Source: an uncultured beta proteobacterium
GTDB lineage: Bacteria > Pseudomonadota > Gammaproteobacteria > Burkholderiales > Rhodocyclaceae
Assembly (NCBI GenBank): GCA_903930395.1
Contig: CAIYYE010000176.1
Location: forward strand, 1-12,286
Reading direction: 5' to 3'
Length of the DNA stretch: 12,286 nt
The first letter of the stretch is position 1. The number at the start of each line of letters is the position of its first letter. Positions 1 to 8,370 of this stretch are shown here, piece by piece. A model generated the notes under the pieces. It saw only the letters and a program-made list of their open reading frames with translations. It made no database searches and was not told where the DNA came from. A program made the translations under genes and the position numbers.

Positions 1-3000
1 CACAGTGTCGTAACCACTCGACGCCTCGTCACTGTTGTAGCGGAAACGGCCCGAGCCGGAACCGACTAACGAAGTGATGTTTGTACTGCCACTGACACTA
101 CCCGTGAAAATGGTTGCCCGCCCGCCGCTGCCTGTCGTCACCGTCTGACTACCGCTACGCGTGACATTGCCGCCAGACGATGTGCCGACGCCGTAGTCCT
201 TGCCGGCATTGAGCACGATGGCCGAACTGCTGGTATCGCTGGTGCTGATGTTCTGGGTAATCGCCAGGTCGCCGGAACGCGTAGCCAGATCAATCGTGCC
301 GGTTGAGGTCACGCCGACCGTACTGCCGATGGTGCCGACCGTAAAGCCATTGCTCTCGAGCAAGGTCACCCGGCCAGTATTGGCCGCCAGTGTGGTAATA
401 GCATTGCTGGTGCTATCCAGCGTGACCGCGCCGCCGCCGAGTAAGGCCAGGCCAGCCGTGCTGATGTAGCCGCTACCCGTATCGGTGATGGTGCCGCTGC
501 TGTTCATGGTCAGGTTGTTCGCACCCGTGTTGATTGCACCGGTTAATTCGATCCCTCCTGTCGTATTTTGCAGGGTCAGATGATCATTGGCCGTAATCGC
601 AGCTGAAGTGATTTTTCCGCTGGTGGTGCCGCTACCGATGGTGATGCTGGAGAAAGCATCGACGAAATTAGTAGTGAAGTAGCTTGCTCCAAGTTGCAGG
701 GTTCCTAGTGCACCGCCCAGGCCGATCGTGTTGCTATCAGTTTTCGGAGCAACGGATAATGCCCCAGTAGATTGCAAACGACCACTGGCACCGAAAGCCA
801 ACACGTCGGTCTTGATCGTGATATTGCCGGCCGTAGCGTTCATCACGTTATTGATCGTGATGTTATTGCCAGTGAGATTGATAGCACCTGCGGTATTAAC
901 GGTGTTCTGGAACGTAGTGCTGGTGCCGGCGTTGGTGGTCAACGTCGTGACGCTGGCCGTGTTGCTGAATGCGATATTGCCAGAGGTATTAACGTTCAGG
1001 CTGGCCAAATTGGCGACATCGCCGACCTTACCGTTGAAGCTTACATTGCCAGATCCAGCATTGATCGTCAGATTACGCGCCGTGACACTGTATTGAACCA
1101 CCACAGCCCCGGCACCGCCAGAACCACCGTTTGCATTTGATGAGTACCCACCAGAACCACCGCCGCCACCACCGTAATAACCAGCACCACCATCACCTCC
1201 ATAGTGACCACCGCCACCACCACCACTGCCGAACCCGGTTGCCGGGCCACCATCACAAAGATTAGCGTATGTGCCTGTAGTTCCTGCTCCTGTACCCGCC
1301 CCCGTACCGACCCCGGTGTAAGCCCCCGAGGGAACGGTGACTTGTTGTGCCGAGGTATTGACCCAGGTATAGCTCGCATAATTGCCCAGGCTCAACATCG
1401 ATACGGCGCTCGATAAATTGGCTACGTTCGTACTTGCACCACCATCGCCGCCGTTGGAACTGCCTGCTGCCCCGGCTGTCCCACCAATACCACCGCCGCC
1501 CGAGCCTCCGGTATCGTTACTTTTACCGACGGCGCTGCCACCGGTGGCATTCGTATCCCCGCCGGTGGCAGTACCACCGTTGGCCGTTGCTCCACTATTG
1601 AAATAACCTCCGCCCCCACCATTACCGGCAATCGTTGTCCCTGCATAGGTAGCCGAGGTATTTCCACCCGCAGTGCCATTGTTGGGGCCAACGCCTCCAG
1701 AGCCGGCGTTACCCGCCGAGTAGCTCAGGCTTTGCCCCGGTGTCGAGGTAAATGCCTTATAGGCAACACCACCAGCCCCGCCGCCGCCAGCCGAATAGGA
1801 ATCGCTGCCACCCGTCCCCCCCCCGCCGCCGCCGGCACCAATGGCCCAAACTTTGACAGTGGTGACCCCCACCGGGATCAGCCAACTACCACTGCCGGTC
1901 AACAACTCCGCCCCCGCCAGATTGTTCAGAGTGTCATTAAACGTGACGCCGCCAGATGAACTGTTCAGTATGACATCAGCAGAAACCGCGACCTTTCCGG
2001 TATAAGTCTGCGCCCCCAGCGTAGTAATGGTTGAGGCCAAATCAACGCCGATGGAGGAACTGTTCCCTACCCCACTACCATTTAGAGTCAGCGACCCGAC
2101 CGTAATCGGTGCTGCCACCGTGATCTTGCCGGCCGCCGTCAGGCTCAGGTTGGTGTTATAGGGGGTAACCATCAACGTTGGCGTGGCTGTTGCACCACTG
2201 CCGCCACCGCCACTAAAGCTGATCGTTGGCGCACTGGTATAGCCTGAGCCGGAGTTGGTGATGGTAAAGCCTGTCACCACACCGCCCGTGACAATTGCAG
2301 TCGCCGTTGCACCTGTACCGCCGCCCCCACTGATAGTCACGGTGGGTGCTGAGCCATAACCGCTACCGCCGTTAACGACGGCAATAGTATTCAGACCAAT
2401 CGCTGCAATTGCTGAATTGACCGCAATATTGCCCGTACTACCGCTGTTGCCGTTGGAGCCATAAGAAGCCACATGACTGGCCGTAGTAATCGCCACATTG
2501 CTGGTGCGCAAACCCGCAGCAATATTCAACGCCGCCGTAGCATCGATGGTGTAATCGTATGGGTCAATCAACCACAAGCCGGTTTCGCCCTTGGGCGCCA
2601 GTGTGTTGAATTCAGCGCTGCTGCCAATGTCGACCGTAGCAGCCGAGGTTTCAATCTTGCCGCCGTTGCCGCCTTCGCTAGCGCCTTTGGCCAGAATGAT
2701 GCCGTTGGCCGTCGTCAAGGAATTAGGGGTCTCGATGTTGGCCCACAGCACAACCTTGCCGCCGTTGCCATTCAGCAGCGCCGAAGCATCGATTTTTGCC
2801 CCGTTTTCCATGTTGACCGTAACAGCCTGATAAACACCGTTGCTGCCTTGCCAGTCGCCGCCGACGAGGACATTGCCGCCACCGGTTTCACCCGTGGCGT
2901 CAAGCAGACTGCCGGTGCCAAGCAGGAGGTCGTCACCGGTAACTTCAATGTTGCCGCCCTTGCCGCGCCGTCCCCGACTGCTGAGCGTGCTACTGCCGGT

Positions 3001-4458
3001 GATGGCCACTTGCGTCGGTTCGCCGGGCGCCATTGGGTTGTTGAGCGGGTTGTTCGGGTCGAGCAGGGTGTTGCGGGTATCAGGCCTGGCGCTGACGCGG
3101 ATGGTTCCACCCTGAGTGCTACCGCTAGCGTCAATGCTGGCGTTGTGCAATGTGGTTTCACTGCCACCAGCGAGGTCGACTGTGCCACCCACGCCGTTGC
3201 TGGCGCTGGCGTCGATGTTGCCTGCGACCTTGAGGCTGTTGGCGGCTTCGGCGCTAACAGCACCGCCCTGTGTGATACCGGCAACATCGATGCGACTGCC
3301 GCTTTGCTGGCTGACGTTTTGCGCCAGTTTCAATTGCACGTCGCCGCCGCGCTCGACCGTGCCACGAGCCAGAATTTGTCCGCTGATAAGCAGGCTGTCG
3401 CTGGCTTTGACCAGCACATTGCCGCCTGTGCTGCCACTAACATCGACCGTGCCGCCCAGGCTGACTTGCGGCGCAGTGATTTCGACGCTACCACCGGGGT
3501 TGGCCGCGTCACCCTTGGCCAGAAGCGCGCCAGTGTTGTCGATGCGGTCAGATGAATCGAGCACGATGCGCCCGCCCTTCATGCGCATTGCGCTGGCGTC
3601 GAGCGTGCCAGTATTGCGGATAGCAGCGCCTTGTAGGCGGTTGACCGCATGGGCGGAGAGGATGATCAGGCCGCCTGGCGCTTCGACAACTTGTTTGTTT
3701 TCAACGAGGGCGGCAAATTCGCCCGGTTCGACGCGCACATTGGCGAGTTTGGTTCCGTTGAATTCCAGGTCAAAGGCTTTGCCAGCGGCGAGTGCAACCG
3801 TGCCTTTCTCGGCAAAGATCACACCCTGATTGCGGACTTCGGGCGCCAACAGAGCGATATAGCCGTCGACGCTTGCTCTCAGTTCGCCTTCGTTGAGAAT
3901 CTGGCCACCGGCACTTTCCTGGAGGATGCGTAGTTTGCCCGCGAGAAAGTCCGTATCGCTGAGCTTGCCGGTTGACGCGACGAGCGCACCGACATCGACC
4001 TGCGCCGTTTTGCCAAAGAGAATGCCGGCACTGTTGAGCAGATACACAACGCCGGTCGATGTGAGTTTGCCGAAAATTTCAGACGGCTGGCCACCGTTCA
4101 CACGGTTGAGTGCCACGCCGCCCGTCGGTTGCTGGTAATGCACACTGGCGTTTTGGCCGATGCTGTAGGTGTCCCAATTGGCGACCATGCGCTGCTGGTT
4201 TTGGTTGACCGTCAGCGCCGCGCCACTGCTGCTGATGGTGCCAGCTGCGACACCGCCAACAACCTGGCCACCGGTTGGGAGCTGGTTGAGCGGTGGTGCG
4301 GCAATGGCCAGCCCGGAACCGGCCAGCAAGCTGGTCATCAATGCAGTGGCAACACCTTGGCGGGTTGAGGATGGCTTGCCGTGGGTATTGGCTTTTTCGT
4401 GGGCAACGATGAACGCACCGCGGATGGCGCTCCAGACGATTCGGAAGATCTTGTTCAT
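1..4458 (-). CDS. TpsA-type filamentous haemagglutinin/adhesin, two-partner secretion exoprotein (partial, C-terminus beyond left edge)
   Basis: Large secreted exoprotein expected to cross the outer membrane through the TpsB encoded upstream. I checked the frame triplet by triplet in most of the stretch, and it stays open from the ATG at 4458 to base 1 (1486 codons). The N-terminus ([20 protein letters not shown]) resembles the extended signal peptide region of type V proteins; a hydrophobic stretch at residues 36-54 ends AIAA, the likely cleavage site. Residues about 60-170 form the TPS/haemagglutination domain ([15 protein letters not shown] near 88-102, then SEIFGKL, and NSAGILFG from 142). 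Ser/Thr/Gly/Asn-rich beta-helix repeats follow. [11 protein letters not shown] lies near 627, a tandem GSGY..SAPT repeat near 690-750, a glycine-rich block at about 850-1127, then more beta-helix. A GGAG ribosome-binding site at 4466-4469 overlaps the end of sapC, whose stop is 4 bases upstream. Ligand and role (adhesion, biofilm, contact inhibition) cannot be told without the C-terminus. Confidence 0.93.
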   Translation of the reverse strand, partial: MNKIFRIVWSAIRGAFIVAHEKANTHGKPSSTRQGVATALMTSLLAGSGLAIAAPPLNQLPTGGQVVGGVAAGTISSSGAALTVNQNQQRMVANWDTYSIGQNASVHYQQPTGGVALNRVNGGQPSEIFGKLTSTGVVYLLNSAGILFGKTAQVDVGALVASTGKLSDTDFLAGKLRILQESAGGQILNEGELRASVDGYIALLAPEVRNQGVIFAEKGTVALAAGKAFDLEFNGTKLANVRVEPGEFAALVENKQVVEAPGGLIILSAHAVNRLQGAAIRNTGTLDASAMRMKGGRIVLDSSDRIDNTGALLAKGDAANPGGSVEITAPQVSLGGTVDVSGSTGGNVLVKASDSLLISGQILARGTVERGGDVQLKLAQNVSQQSGSRIDVAGITQGGAVSAEAANSLKVAGNIDASASNGVGGTVDLAGGSETTLHNASIDASGSTQGGTIRVSARPDTRNTLLDPNNPLNNPMAPGEPTQVAITGSSTLSSRGRRGKGGNIEVTGDDLLLGTGSLLDATGETGGGNVLVGGDWQGSNGVYQAVTVNMENGAKIDASALLNGNGGKVVLWANIETPNSLTTANGIILAKGASEGGNGGKIETSAATVDIGSSAEFNTLAPKGETGLWLIDPYDYTIDATAALNIAAGLRTSNVAITTASHVASYGSNGNSGSTGNIAVNSAIAAIGLNTIAVVNGGSGYGSAPTVTISGGGGTGATATAIVTGGVVTGFTITNSGSGYTSAPTISFSGGGGSGATATPTLMVTPYNTNLSLTAAGKITVAAPITVGSLTLNGSGVGNSSSIGVDLASTITTLGAQTYTGKVAVSADVILNSSSGGVTFNDTLNNLAGAELLTGSGSWLIPVGVTTVKVWAIGAGGGGGGTGGSDSYSAGGGGAGGVAYKAFTSTPGQSLSYSAGNAGSGGVGPNNGTAGGNTSATYAGTTIAGNGGGGGYFNSGATANGGTATGGDTNATGGSAVGKSNDTGGSGGGGIGGTAGAAGSSNGGDGGASTNVANLSSAVSMLSLGNYASYTWVNTSAQQVTVPSGAYTGVGTGAGTGAGTTGTYANLCDGGPATGFGSGGGGGGHYGGDGGAGYYGGGGGGSGGYSSNANGGSGGAGAVVVQYSVTARNLTINAGSGNVSFNGKVGDVANLASLNVNTSGNIAFSNTASVTTLTTNAGTSTTFQNTVNTAGAINLTGNNITINNVMNATAGNITIKTDVLAFGASGRLQSTGALSVAPKTDSNTIGLGGALGTLQLGASYFTTNFVDAFSSITIGSGTTSGKITSAAITANDHLTLQNTTGGIELTGAINTGANNLTMNSSGTITDTGSGYISTAGLALLGGGAVTLDSTSNAITTLAANTGRVTLLESNGFTVGTIGSTVGVTSTGTIDLATRSGDLAITQNISTSDTSSSAIVLNAGKDYGVGTSSGGNVTRSGSQTVTTGSGGRATIFTGSVSGSTNITSLVGSGSGRFRYNSDEASSGYDTV
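1816..1824 (-). repeat. Homopolymeric G9 tract inside tpsA (candidate slippage site)
   Basis: The plus strand has nine consecutive C, read as GGG GGG GGG (three glycines) in tpsA near residue 880. The reading frame is intact in this copy. Losing one base would lead to TGA about 30 codons on; gaining one would lead to TAA about 19 codons on. I saw no other mononucleotide run of comparable length in tpsA. Confidence 0.85.
2188..2382 (-). repeat. Tandem 39-residue repeat in TpsA ([18 protein letters not shown] type)
   Basis: Two copies lie head to tail, offset by 117 nt. The first reads [19 protein letters not shown] followed by ATATA; the second reads [19 protein letters not shown] followed by ATATP. 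The DNA has diverged at many third positions, so this is an old protein-level repeat, not a recent duplication. Motifs of this kind occur in large surface proteins and probably form repetitive beta-strand units. That structural reading is inference. Confidence 0.8.
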
Positions 4459-4462
4459 GGTC

Positions 4463-5248
4463 TTACTCCGCAACTTTCTTGTTACTACGGCGCGCCGTCG
4501 CGGCACGAACGCTTGTGCCGCCATGGCTCCGGGATTCTGGGATAAGCCTGTTCAGGTTTGTCATGGACAGGAGCTGCGCATAGGCCAAGCCCAGCGCGTC
4601 GGCATCCATCAGGTTTTTCAACGTGTCGGCCGAAAGGGCTCGCAGACGGGTTTCATTGACAACCAGAAATCCGCCGATGCGGGTTTGGCTGCCGTCGGGA
4701 GCCTGCACGTTGAGGTTGCCATCCTCCAGCACGCCTTCAGTCTTGAGGACCTTGGTTATCGCATGTGTGCGTTCGGTCAGGGCCAGATACTCCCCCTGAA
4801 AGGCCAGCACGCCTTTGAGCTTTTCGCTGGGCTGACCATCGTTGTTGATCAGCAACTGCCCGCCTTTTGTCTTGAAATCAGGAGCCTTGGGATCGAAGGC
4901 GATGACAGGTTCCATGCCCGGAGCTGGGCGGACGGCAATGAAGGGGTAGCCGCGAACATAGGCCGGAATGTAAGCACCAATGCGCCATTCGCCTTTGCTG
5001 TCGACGAAACCATTGCCCAAATTGGGTAGCCCGGTCAGCGCAACAAGGGCCACGATCTCACCCTCCTGCACGAAGACGACGGGGTAGTGATGCATCGCGA
5101 TACCAGCCTCGGCCACAGTAAGCGGTATGAGATGCGCCGGTGCAGCAAAAGCAAAGTTCTTGCGCTCTGCGGGCAGGGTCAGGGCACGATGCTGTTCGGT
5201 GTCGAGGGCAATCAGATCCGAGAAGAACAGTGGGCGTGGGGTGTTCAT
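4463..5248 (-). CDS. SapC-family protein
   Basis: A 261-residue protein of the SapC family (named after sapC of the Campylobacter fetus S-layer locus); biochemical function unknown. Recognisable family features are an N-terminal block with [10 protein letters not shown] near 55, [20 protein letters not shown] followed by [11 protein letters not shown] (about 73-104), a central [12 protein letters not shown] segment, and a C-terminal [20 protein letters not shown]. The C-terminus adds a basic tail ([11 protein letters not shown]). I see no signal peptide or membrane segment, so a cytoplasmic location is likely. It lies between tpsB and tpsA, with 4 bases before the tpsA ATG, and it carries the tpsA ribosome-binding site in its last codons. 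That suggests co-expression with, and perhaps a role in making or presenting, the exoprotein (inference). The start at 5248 has TGAGG about 11 bases upstream and forms an ATGA overlap with the possible small ORF before it. Confidence 0.92.
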   Translation of the reverse strand: MNTPRPLFFSDLIALDTEQHRALTLPAERKNFAFAAPAHLIPLTVAEAGIAMHHYPVVFVQEGEIVALVALTGLPNLGNGFVDSKGEWRIGAYIPAYVRGYPFIAVRPAPGMEPVIAFDPKAPDFKTKGGQLLINNDGQPSEKLKGVLAFQGEYLALTERTHAITKVLKTEGVLEDGNLNVQAPDGSQTRIGGFLVVNETRLRALSADTLKNLMDADALGLAYAQLLSMTNLNRLIPESRSHGGTSVRAATARRSNKKVAE

Positions 5249-5367
5249 GATGCGTGTGACCTCAGGGAGGAGTCAGGTGCGCCTAAATGAATGCTCGCCC
5301 CTGCGGGGTGAGCACAAATGACCAGCGTGGCAAGCGCTAAAGCCAGAATTGGGCGCAGGCGAGCCAT
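5245..5367 (-). CDS. Possible 40-residue exported small protein between tpsB and sapC (tentative)
   Basis: An ORF of 40 codons starts 7 bases after the tpsB stop and ends with a TGA that overlaps the sapC ATG (ATGA). The product begins MARLRPILALALATLVICAH and ends [13 protein letters not shown]. The N-terminus is basic then hydrophobic with PAGAS near 21-25, like a signal peptide, leaving about 16 mature residues. In favour: it fills the otherwise unexplained 126-base gap, and its junctions on both sides look translationally coupled. Against: I see no good ribosome-binding site, it has no recognised family, and the same DNA holds a strong hairpin that may be the selected feature. It may only keep ribosomes moving from tpsB to sapC. 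Confidence 0.4.
   Translation of the reverse strand: MARLRPILALALATLVICAHPAGASIHLGAPDSSLRSHAS
5292..5314 (-). other. GC-rich stem-loop between tpsB and sapC
   Basis: TGCTCGCCCC, loop TGC, GGGGTGAGCA on the plus strand. This gives a 10-bp stem with one G.T wobble in plus-strand RNA, or one A.C mismatch in the tpsB-sapC transcript. No run of U follows on either strand, so it is not a standard terminator. It may be an RNA processing or stability element that sets the TpsB:SapC:TpsA ratio (inference). Confidence 0.5.
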
Positions 5368-5374
5368 TTTTGGC

Positions 5375-7081
5375 TTAGAAAAAGGCCGTCCCGGTGAGCC
5401 AGAAACGGTCACGATCCAAGCTACCGTCGGCGTCCAGGCCATTGATCGGGTTGGCGAATGGGTTGTCGCCGTCACGACGGGCCCAAACAGCGCGCAGGGC
5501 AAACTTTCCCGCAAAGGTGTAGTTCAGCCCGAGACCATAGCCACTCAGGCTGCCGCTGTTGGTAGTAGGCGCACCGACGTAATTCGCACTATGGCTTTGG
5601 CGGATGCGACCGTAGTCGTAAAAGGAGGTGACTTGGAGTGCGGGCAGCAGGTTGTAGCGCAGTTCGATGGTGGTGATCACCCCGTCGTCACCCGTTCCTT
5701 CCAGCACCGGATAAGCACGGACACCACCCGGCCCACCGAGTGACATTTTTTCGGATGAGTCGAGATTCTTGTCAGCAACTTGACCATTCAAAGAGGCCCA
5801 CAAGGTCAGCTTATCCATGATTCGCTGCAGGCGTGCCAAGCTATAGCCAAGCTTGAGAAAGTCGCCGGCGGTCTGCGGGCCGCTGCGGTCAGCAGCCTGA
5901 TTGGTAGAGTTGCCTGAGAGATCGACATGCCCGCCGCTCAGGCTGAGGCTTGCGAGTGTCAGGCCTCCAGCACCCAGCCCATCAAGCATATCCCCGCTCA
6001 AGGAGAGAATGCCTGTGTGGAGTTGCTTTTCCGAGGAGGCTACTTTGTTGGCTTCGTTGTAATAGTCTTTACGGTCGACAGCCAGAGAGAGAACCAAATT
6101 TCGCGTGCCGCTACGCAACAAGGGGTAACTGACATTGGCTCCGTAAGTTTGTGCATCACCGAGGGCATTTAGTGACTTGAGATCACCAATCAGGCGATAC
6201 CTCATGAAAGAGGTGCTAACACCTGCACGCAGGCCATCGCTACCGATTGGCATGGCGTAGGCCAATTTGGCGTAATCACTGCCTTGTGTTTTGTTACCGT
6301 TCAGCGTGAATTGTTCACCAACCCCGAATGGGCTGTCGATAGTGGTACTAACGGCTAACTTGTTTTCTCCAGTAGAACGGGCGCCCGTGTTATCGAAGGT
6401 AGCCACGCCGGAGAACAACGGCTTTTCCTGGATTTTGACAATCGCGTCAGTTTCGCCATCCCGTTGGCCCGGGGCAAGGACGGTAGTAACCAACAGGCCC
6501 GGCGTATCGTTTAGGATGTTGGTGCTGCGATCCAGTGCGTCGATATCCAGTGGATCACCCGGTTTTTGCCGGGCGGTCATGCTATTCGTAACAAAGTTCG
6601 GCGATATGCGTAGCGCTTTTCCCTGGTTATCGATCTGGACTGTGCCAAGTTTGCCCTCAAGGATATTGATGGTAATGATGCCTTCACTGATGTCCTGCGC
6701 TGGCAACTGAGTGCGCGCAAACCAGCCGCGGCTACGATAGGCCTCGGCAACGGCGTCTACCGCTTGTTGCAGATCGTTGAAATCGGCAGTTTTGCCAATC
6801 CAGCCGGCGAGCACCTGCTGCAATTCGGCATCGGTGACCAGCAAATTCCCTATGAATCGAAAGGCCGTGATCGTGATCTGGATATCACTTTTGGCTTGCT
6901 CTATGGGTGTCTGTGGTACAGCCTGCTGGGCAGGCATTGGCAACTGGGGCCGCTGACGCTCTGTTTCACGCAGAAGGCTGCCAGCATCGGGAATTTGCTG
7001 GGCAGACGCCGCACCCGCTACTGCCAAAGAAGATAGTGCAAGCAACTTTTTTAATTGGTTTATTTGCGTATTTTTCGCCAT
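5375..7081 (-). CDS. TpsB-type outer-membrane transporter (FhaC/ShlB/HecB family)
   Basis: Outer-membrane beta-barrel of the Omp85 superfamily that secretes its TpsA partner, 568 residues, the usual length for the family. Residues 1-27 are a signal peptide (MAKNTQINQLKKLLALSS..., cut after ASA). Residues 30-48 could be the plug helix. POTRA domains span about 67-145 and 150-220 (DIQITITAFRFIGN, AEAYRSRGWFARTQLP, ITINILEGKLGTVQI). The barrel runs from about 225 to the end. The conserved loop-6 signature reads VRAYP at 454-458, a variant of the VRGY motif of FhaC. The last residues, TGTAFF, end in an aromatic pair as expected for BAM-inserted barrels. I chose the ATG at 7081 over an upstream GTG at 7156 because it places the signal peptide at the N-terminus; the ribosome-binding site is weak in either case. 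It is first in the leftward operon and divergent from an araC-type gene. Confidence 0.95.
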   Translation of the reverse strand: MAKNTQINQLKKLLALSSLAVAGAASAQQIPDAGSLLRETERQRPQLPMPAQQAVPQTPIEQAKSDIQITITAFRFIGNLLVTDAELQQVLAGWIGKTADFNDLQQAVDAVAEAYRSRGWFARTQLPAQDISEGIITINILEGKLGTVQIDNQGKALRISPNFVTNSMTARQKPGDPLDIDALDRSTNILNDTPGLLVTTVLAPGQRDGETDAIVKIQEKPLFSGVATFDNTGARSTGENKLAVSTTIDSPFGVGEQFTLNGNKTQGSDYAKLAYAMPIGSDGLRAGVSTSFMRYRLIGDLKSLNALGDAQTYGANVSYPLLRSGTRNLVLSLAVDRKDYYNEANKVASSEKQLHTGILSLSGDMLDGLGAGGLTLASLSLSGGHVDLSGNSTNQAADRSGPQTAGDFLKLGYSLARLQRIMDKLTLWASLNGQVADKNLDSSEKMSLGGPGGVRAYPVLEGTGDDGVITTIELRYNLLPALQVTSFYDYGRIRQSHSANYVGAPTTNSGSLSGYGLGLNYTFAGKFALRAVWARRDGDNPFANPINGLDADGSLDRDRFWLTGTAFF

Positions 7082-7248
7082 GTTCGCTTGCCGACATGTT
7101 GGTGCCGGGCATCCTTTTGAGCCGATAAGGAATTTTCCCTGAAGCAAGGCAGGCACCTTGGCGAATAGTTTTATGATTTTTGGTCTATTTATTATGAGTT
7201 AATGGATTTGGAGAAAATGAAAGTGAAAATTCATACACAATCGCACCC
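7082..7248. promoter_or_regulatory. Divergent intergenic region between tpsB and the first araC-type gene
   Basis: The only room for the tpsB promoter and for the rightward araC promoter. The part at about 7165-7240 is AT-rich. TTATGA occurs at 7171-7176 and again at 7192-7197, exactly 21 bp apart (two helical turns) on the same strand, as expected for half-sites of an AraC-family dimer. Such hexamers are common by chance in AT-rich DNA. A short inverted repeat CAAGG-6-CCTTG lies near 7145-7160. I cannot name a convincing -35/-10 pair. Confidence 0.45.
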
Positions 7249-7252
7249 ATGA
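7217..7252 (+). CDS. Possible 11-codon leader ORF coupled to the first araC gene (tentative)
   Basis: ATG at 7217 follows GGAG (7210-7213) and reads MKVKIHTQSHP, with TGA at 7250-7252 overlapping the araC ATG at 7249 (ATGA). A GTG at 7223 in the same frame sits at a better distance (9 bases) from GGAG. The araC start itself has no purine-rich ribosome-binding site close by, so re-initiation from this leader would explain its translation. It could be chance: the ORF is very short. Confidence 0.35.
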   Translation: MKVKIHTQSHP

Positions 7253-8256
7253 TTGAGCAACCATTTAAATCAGTGACCTATGCTTGGCTTGCCGAAACAG
7301 GCGACGCCGCATCAGGTACGGAACTCAATGAATTCGGCCAGCCGGGTTGGATTTCTTATCCGATGTCCTCCGAAATAGGGCATGGAGGTTACGAATTGAT
7401 CGAATTGAGCCTGGGGATGTCAATCGTTCGTTCCTCGTTGTCGTTTAGTCCGGCAGTTGTTGGCCAATACATGCCATTGATGAATGTTGATGTAGATTTT
7501 CACGAGCCAACGTTTCAGGCAATGGTGCTAACTGGGATGCGAGGAACGCTAAAGGAACGCTTCCCAGTAGCCAATCTTGCGGTTTCACAAGGCATGGACC
7601 TATTTCGACATACCCAGCGCTACAGTTCCGCATTTTCGGTTGACGCAACATACAGTGGCGAGGGTTGCCACATCTCGGTCGCTTGTGCTGTTCTGGAGCG
7701 CCTAATCGGTCAGCAGGAAACGGCTCTGATCCTGGAAAGTCTTGCAATTACGCAAGCACCAGCGATCGCGGCGCACGCGATTCCACAAAGGGTCTCCAGT
7801 CTGCTCAAACAGGCGGCTGGCGGGGGCCTGTCCGGAAATTTGAGGCGCCTGTTTGCCCAAGCCAAAATCCTTGAGTACCTGGCTTCTCTTGTCGAATATT
7901 TCGGGACTGGCGTCTCCCCTGAACCGGCGCGCCGTCAAAAATCGCTAGAGCGTGCGCATGAGATACACAAAAAACTGCTCGCCAGCGATGGAAAATTGCC
8001 GACGCTGGATGAATTGGCGAGCCAATACGGACGCTCTGCCAAATCGCTCAACGATGAGTTTTCTCAAGAGTTTGGCAAGTCGATTTTTGCGTTCGTGAGT
8101 GATCATCGTTTGCTCCAAGCTCACGAGGCACTTCAGCATTCGGATGTTTCGATCAAGCAGTTGGCAGCCCGACTAGGCTATGCCCATGTCAGCAATTTCG
8201 CTATCGCTTTCAAGCGGCGATTTGGCTACCCCCCAGGCACTCTAAGGAAAAATTGA
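7249..8256 (+). CDS. AraC-family transcriptional regulator, copy 1 (divergent from tpsB)
   Basis: A 335-residue DNA-binding regulator. The C-terminal 95 or so residues are an AraC/XylS domain with two helix-turn-helix units: LDELASQYGRSAKSLNDEF (first) and SIKQLAARLGYAHVSNFAIA (second), closing with FKRRFGYPPGTLRK, the family's canonical end. The N-terminal part (about 1-225) matches only its neighbour gene and is presumably the effector-sensing or dimerisation part; I do not recognise the ligand. The start is supported because the N-terminus aligns with that of copy 2 (QPFKSVTYAWL against PPYRVFRFDWL) and the frame is closed upstream by a TGA at 7195. Divergent placement suggests control of the TPS operon and perhaps of itself (inference). 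No typical ribosome-binding site precedes the ATG; see the leader ORF. Confidence 0.93.
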   Translation: MIEQPFKSVTYAWLAETGDAASGTELNEFGQPGWISYPMSSEIGHGGYELIELSLGMSIVRSSLSFSPAVVGQYMPLMNVDVDFHEPTFQAMVLTGMRGTLKERFPVANLAVSQGMDLFRHTQRYSSAFSVDATYSGEGCHISVACAVLERLIGQQETALILESLAITQAPAIAAHAIPQRVSSLLKQAAGGGLSGNLRRLFAQAKILEYLASLVEYFGTGVSPEPARRQKSLERAHEIHKKLLASDGKLPTLDELASQYGRSAKSLNDEFSQEFGKSIFAFVSDHRLLQAHEALQHSDVSIKQLAARLGYAHVSNFAIAFKRRFGYPPGTLRKN

Positions 8257-8370
8257 GCTTGCTATGTTCATGAGGAATAAATTTCGCCTAATTTTTTGTT
8301 GTTTTTATTATTTTCTCTCCAGCTGGAGATGAACTCACGCGAAATCCCTCGATTTATGAACGACTGAACA
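8257..8370 (+). promoter_or_regulatory. AT-rich spacer between the two araC genes
   Basis: It has a T-rich stretch at about 8289-8315 and then a palindrome. The spacing and T-rich DNA would allow a separate promoter for copy 2, but I see no clear -35/-10 pair. No convincing terminator hairpin follows copy 1. A 12-codon ORF from 8329 ends at a TGA four bases before the copy 2 ATG and has no usable ribosome-binding site. Confidence 0.4.
8316..8329. promoter_or_regulatory. 14-bp perfect palindrome, candidate operator
   Basis: TCTCCAGCTGGAGA is identical to its own reverse complement and lies 41 bases before the start of the second araC gene. It could bind a symmetric dimer, although AraC-family proteins usually prefer direct repeats, so another regulator may be involved. 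As RNA it would have no loop, so a transcript structure is less likely. Confidence 0.45.

Noticed and set aside
2473..3555. Long plus-strand open frame (360 codons) opposite tpsA
   Set aside because: It reads the same triplets as tpsA in antisense. The composition of the adhesin (few Leu, Ser TCA or TAA/CTA-type complements) keeps stops away. No family resemblance and no ribosome-binding site.
1..4458. Contact-dependent inhibition (CdiA) toxin system
   Set aside because: The C-terminal toxin region and any cdiI would lie beyond the left edge; nothing visible here supports it over a plain adhesin.
7082..7156. Upstream GTG start for tpsB at 7156
   Set aside because: It would put 25 residues, including two cysteines, in front of a clear signal peptide starting at the ATG at 7081.
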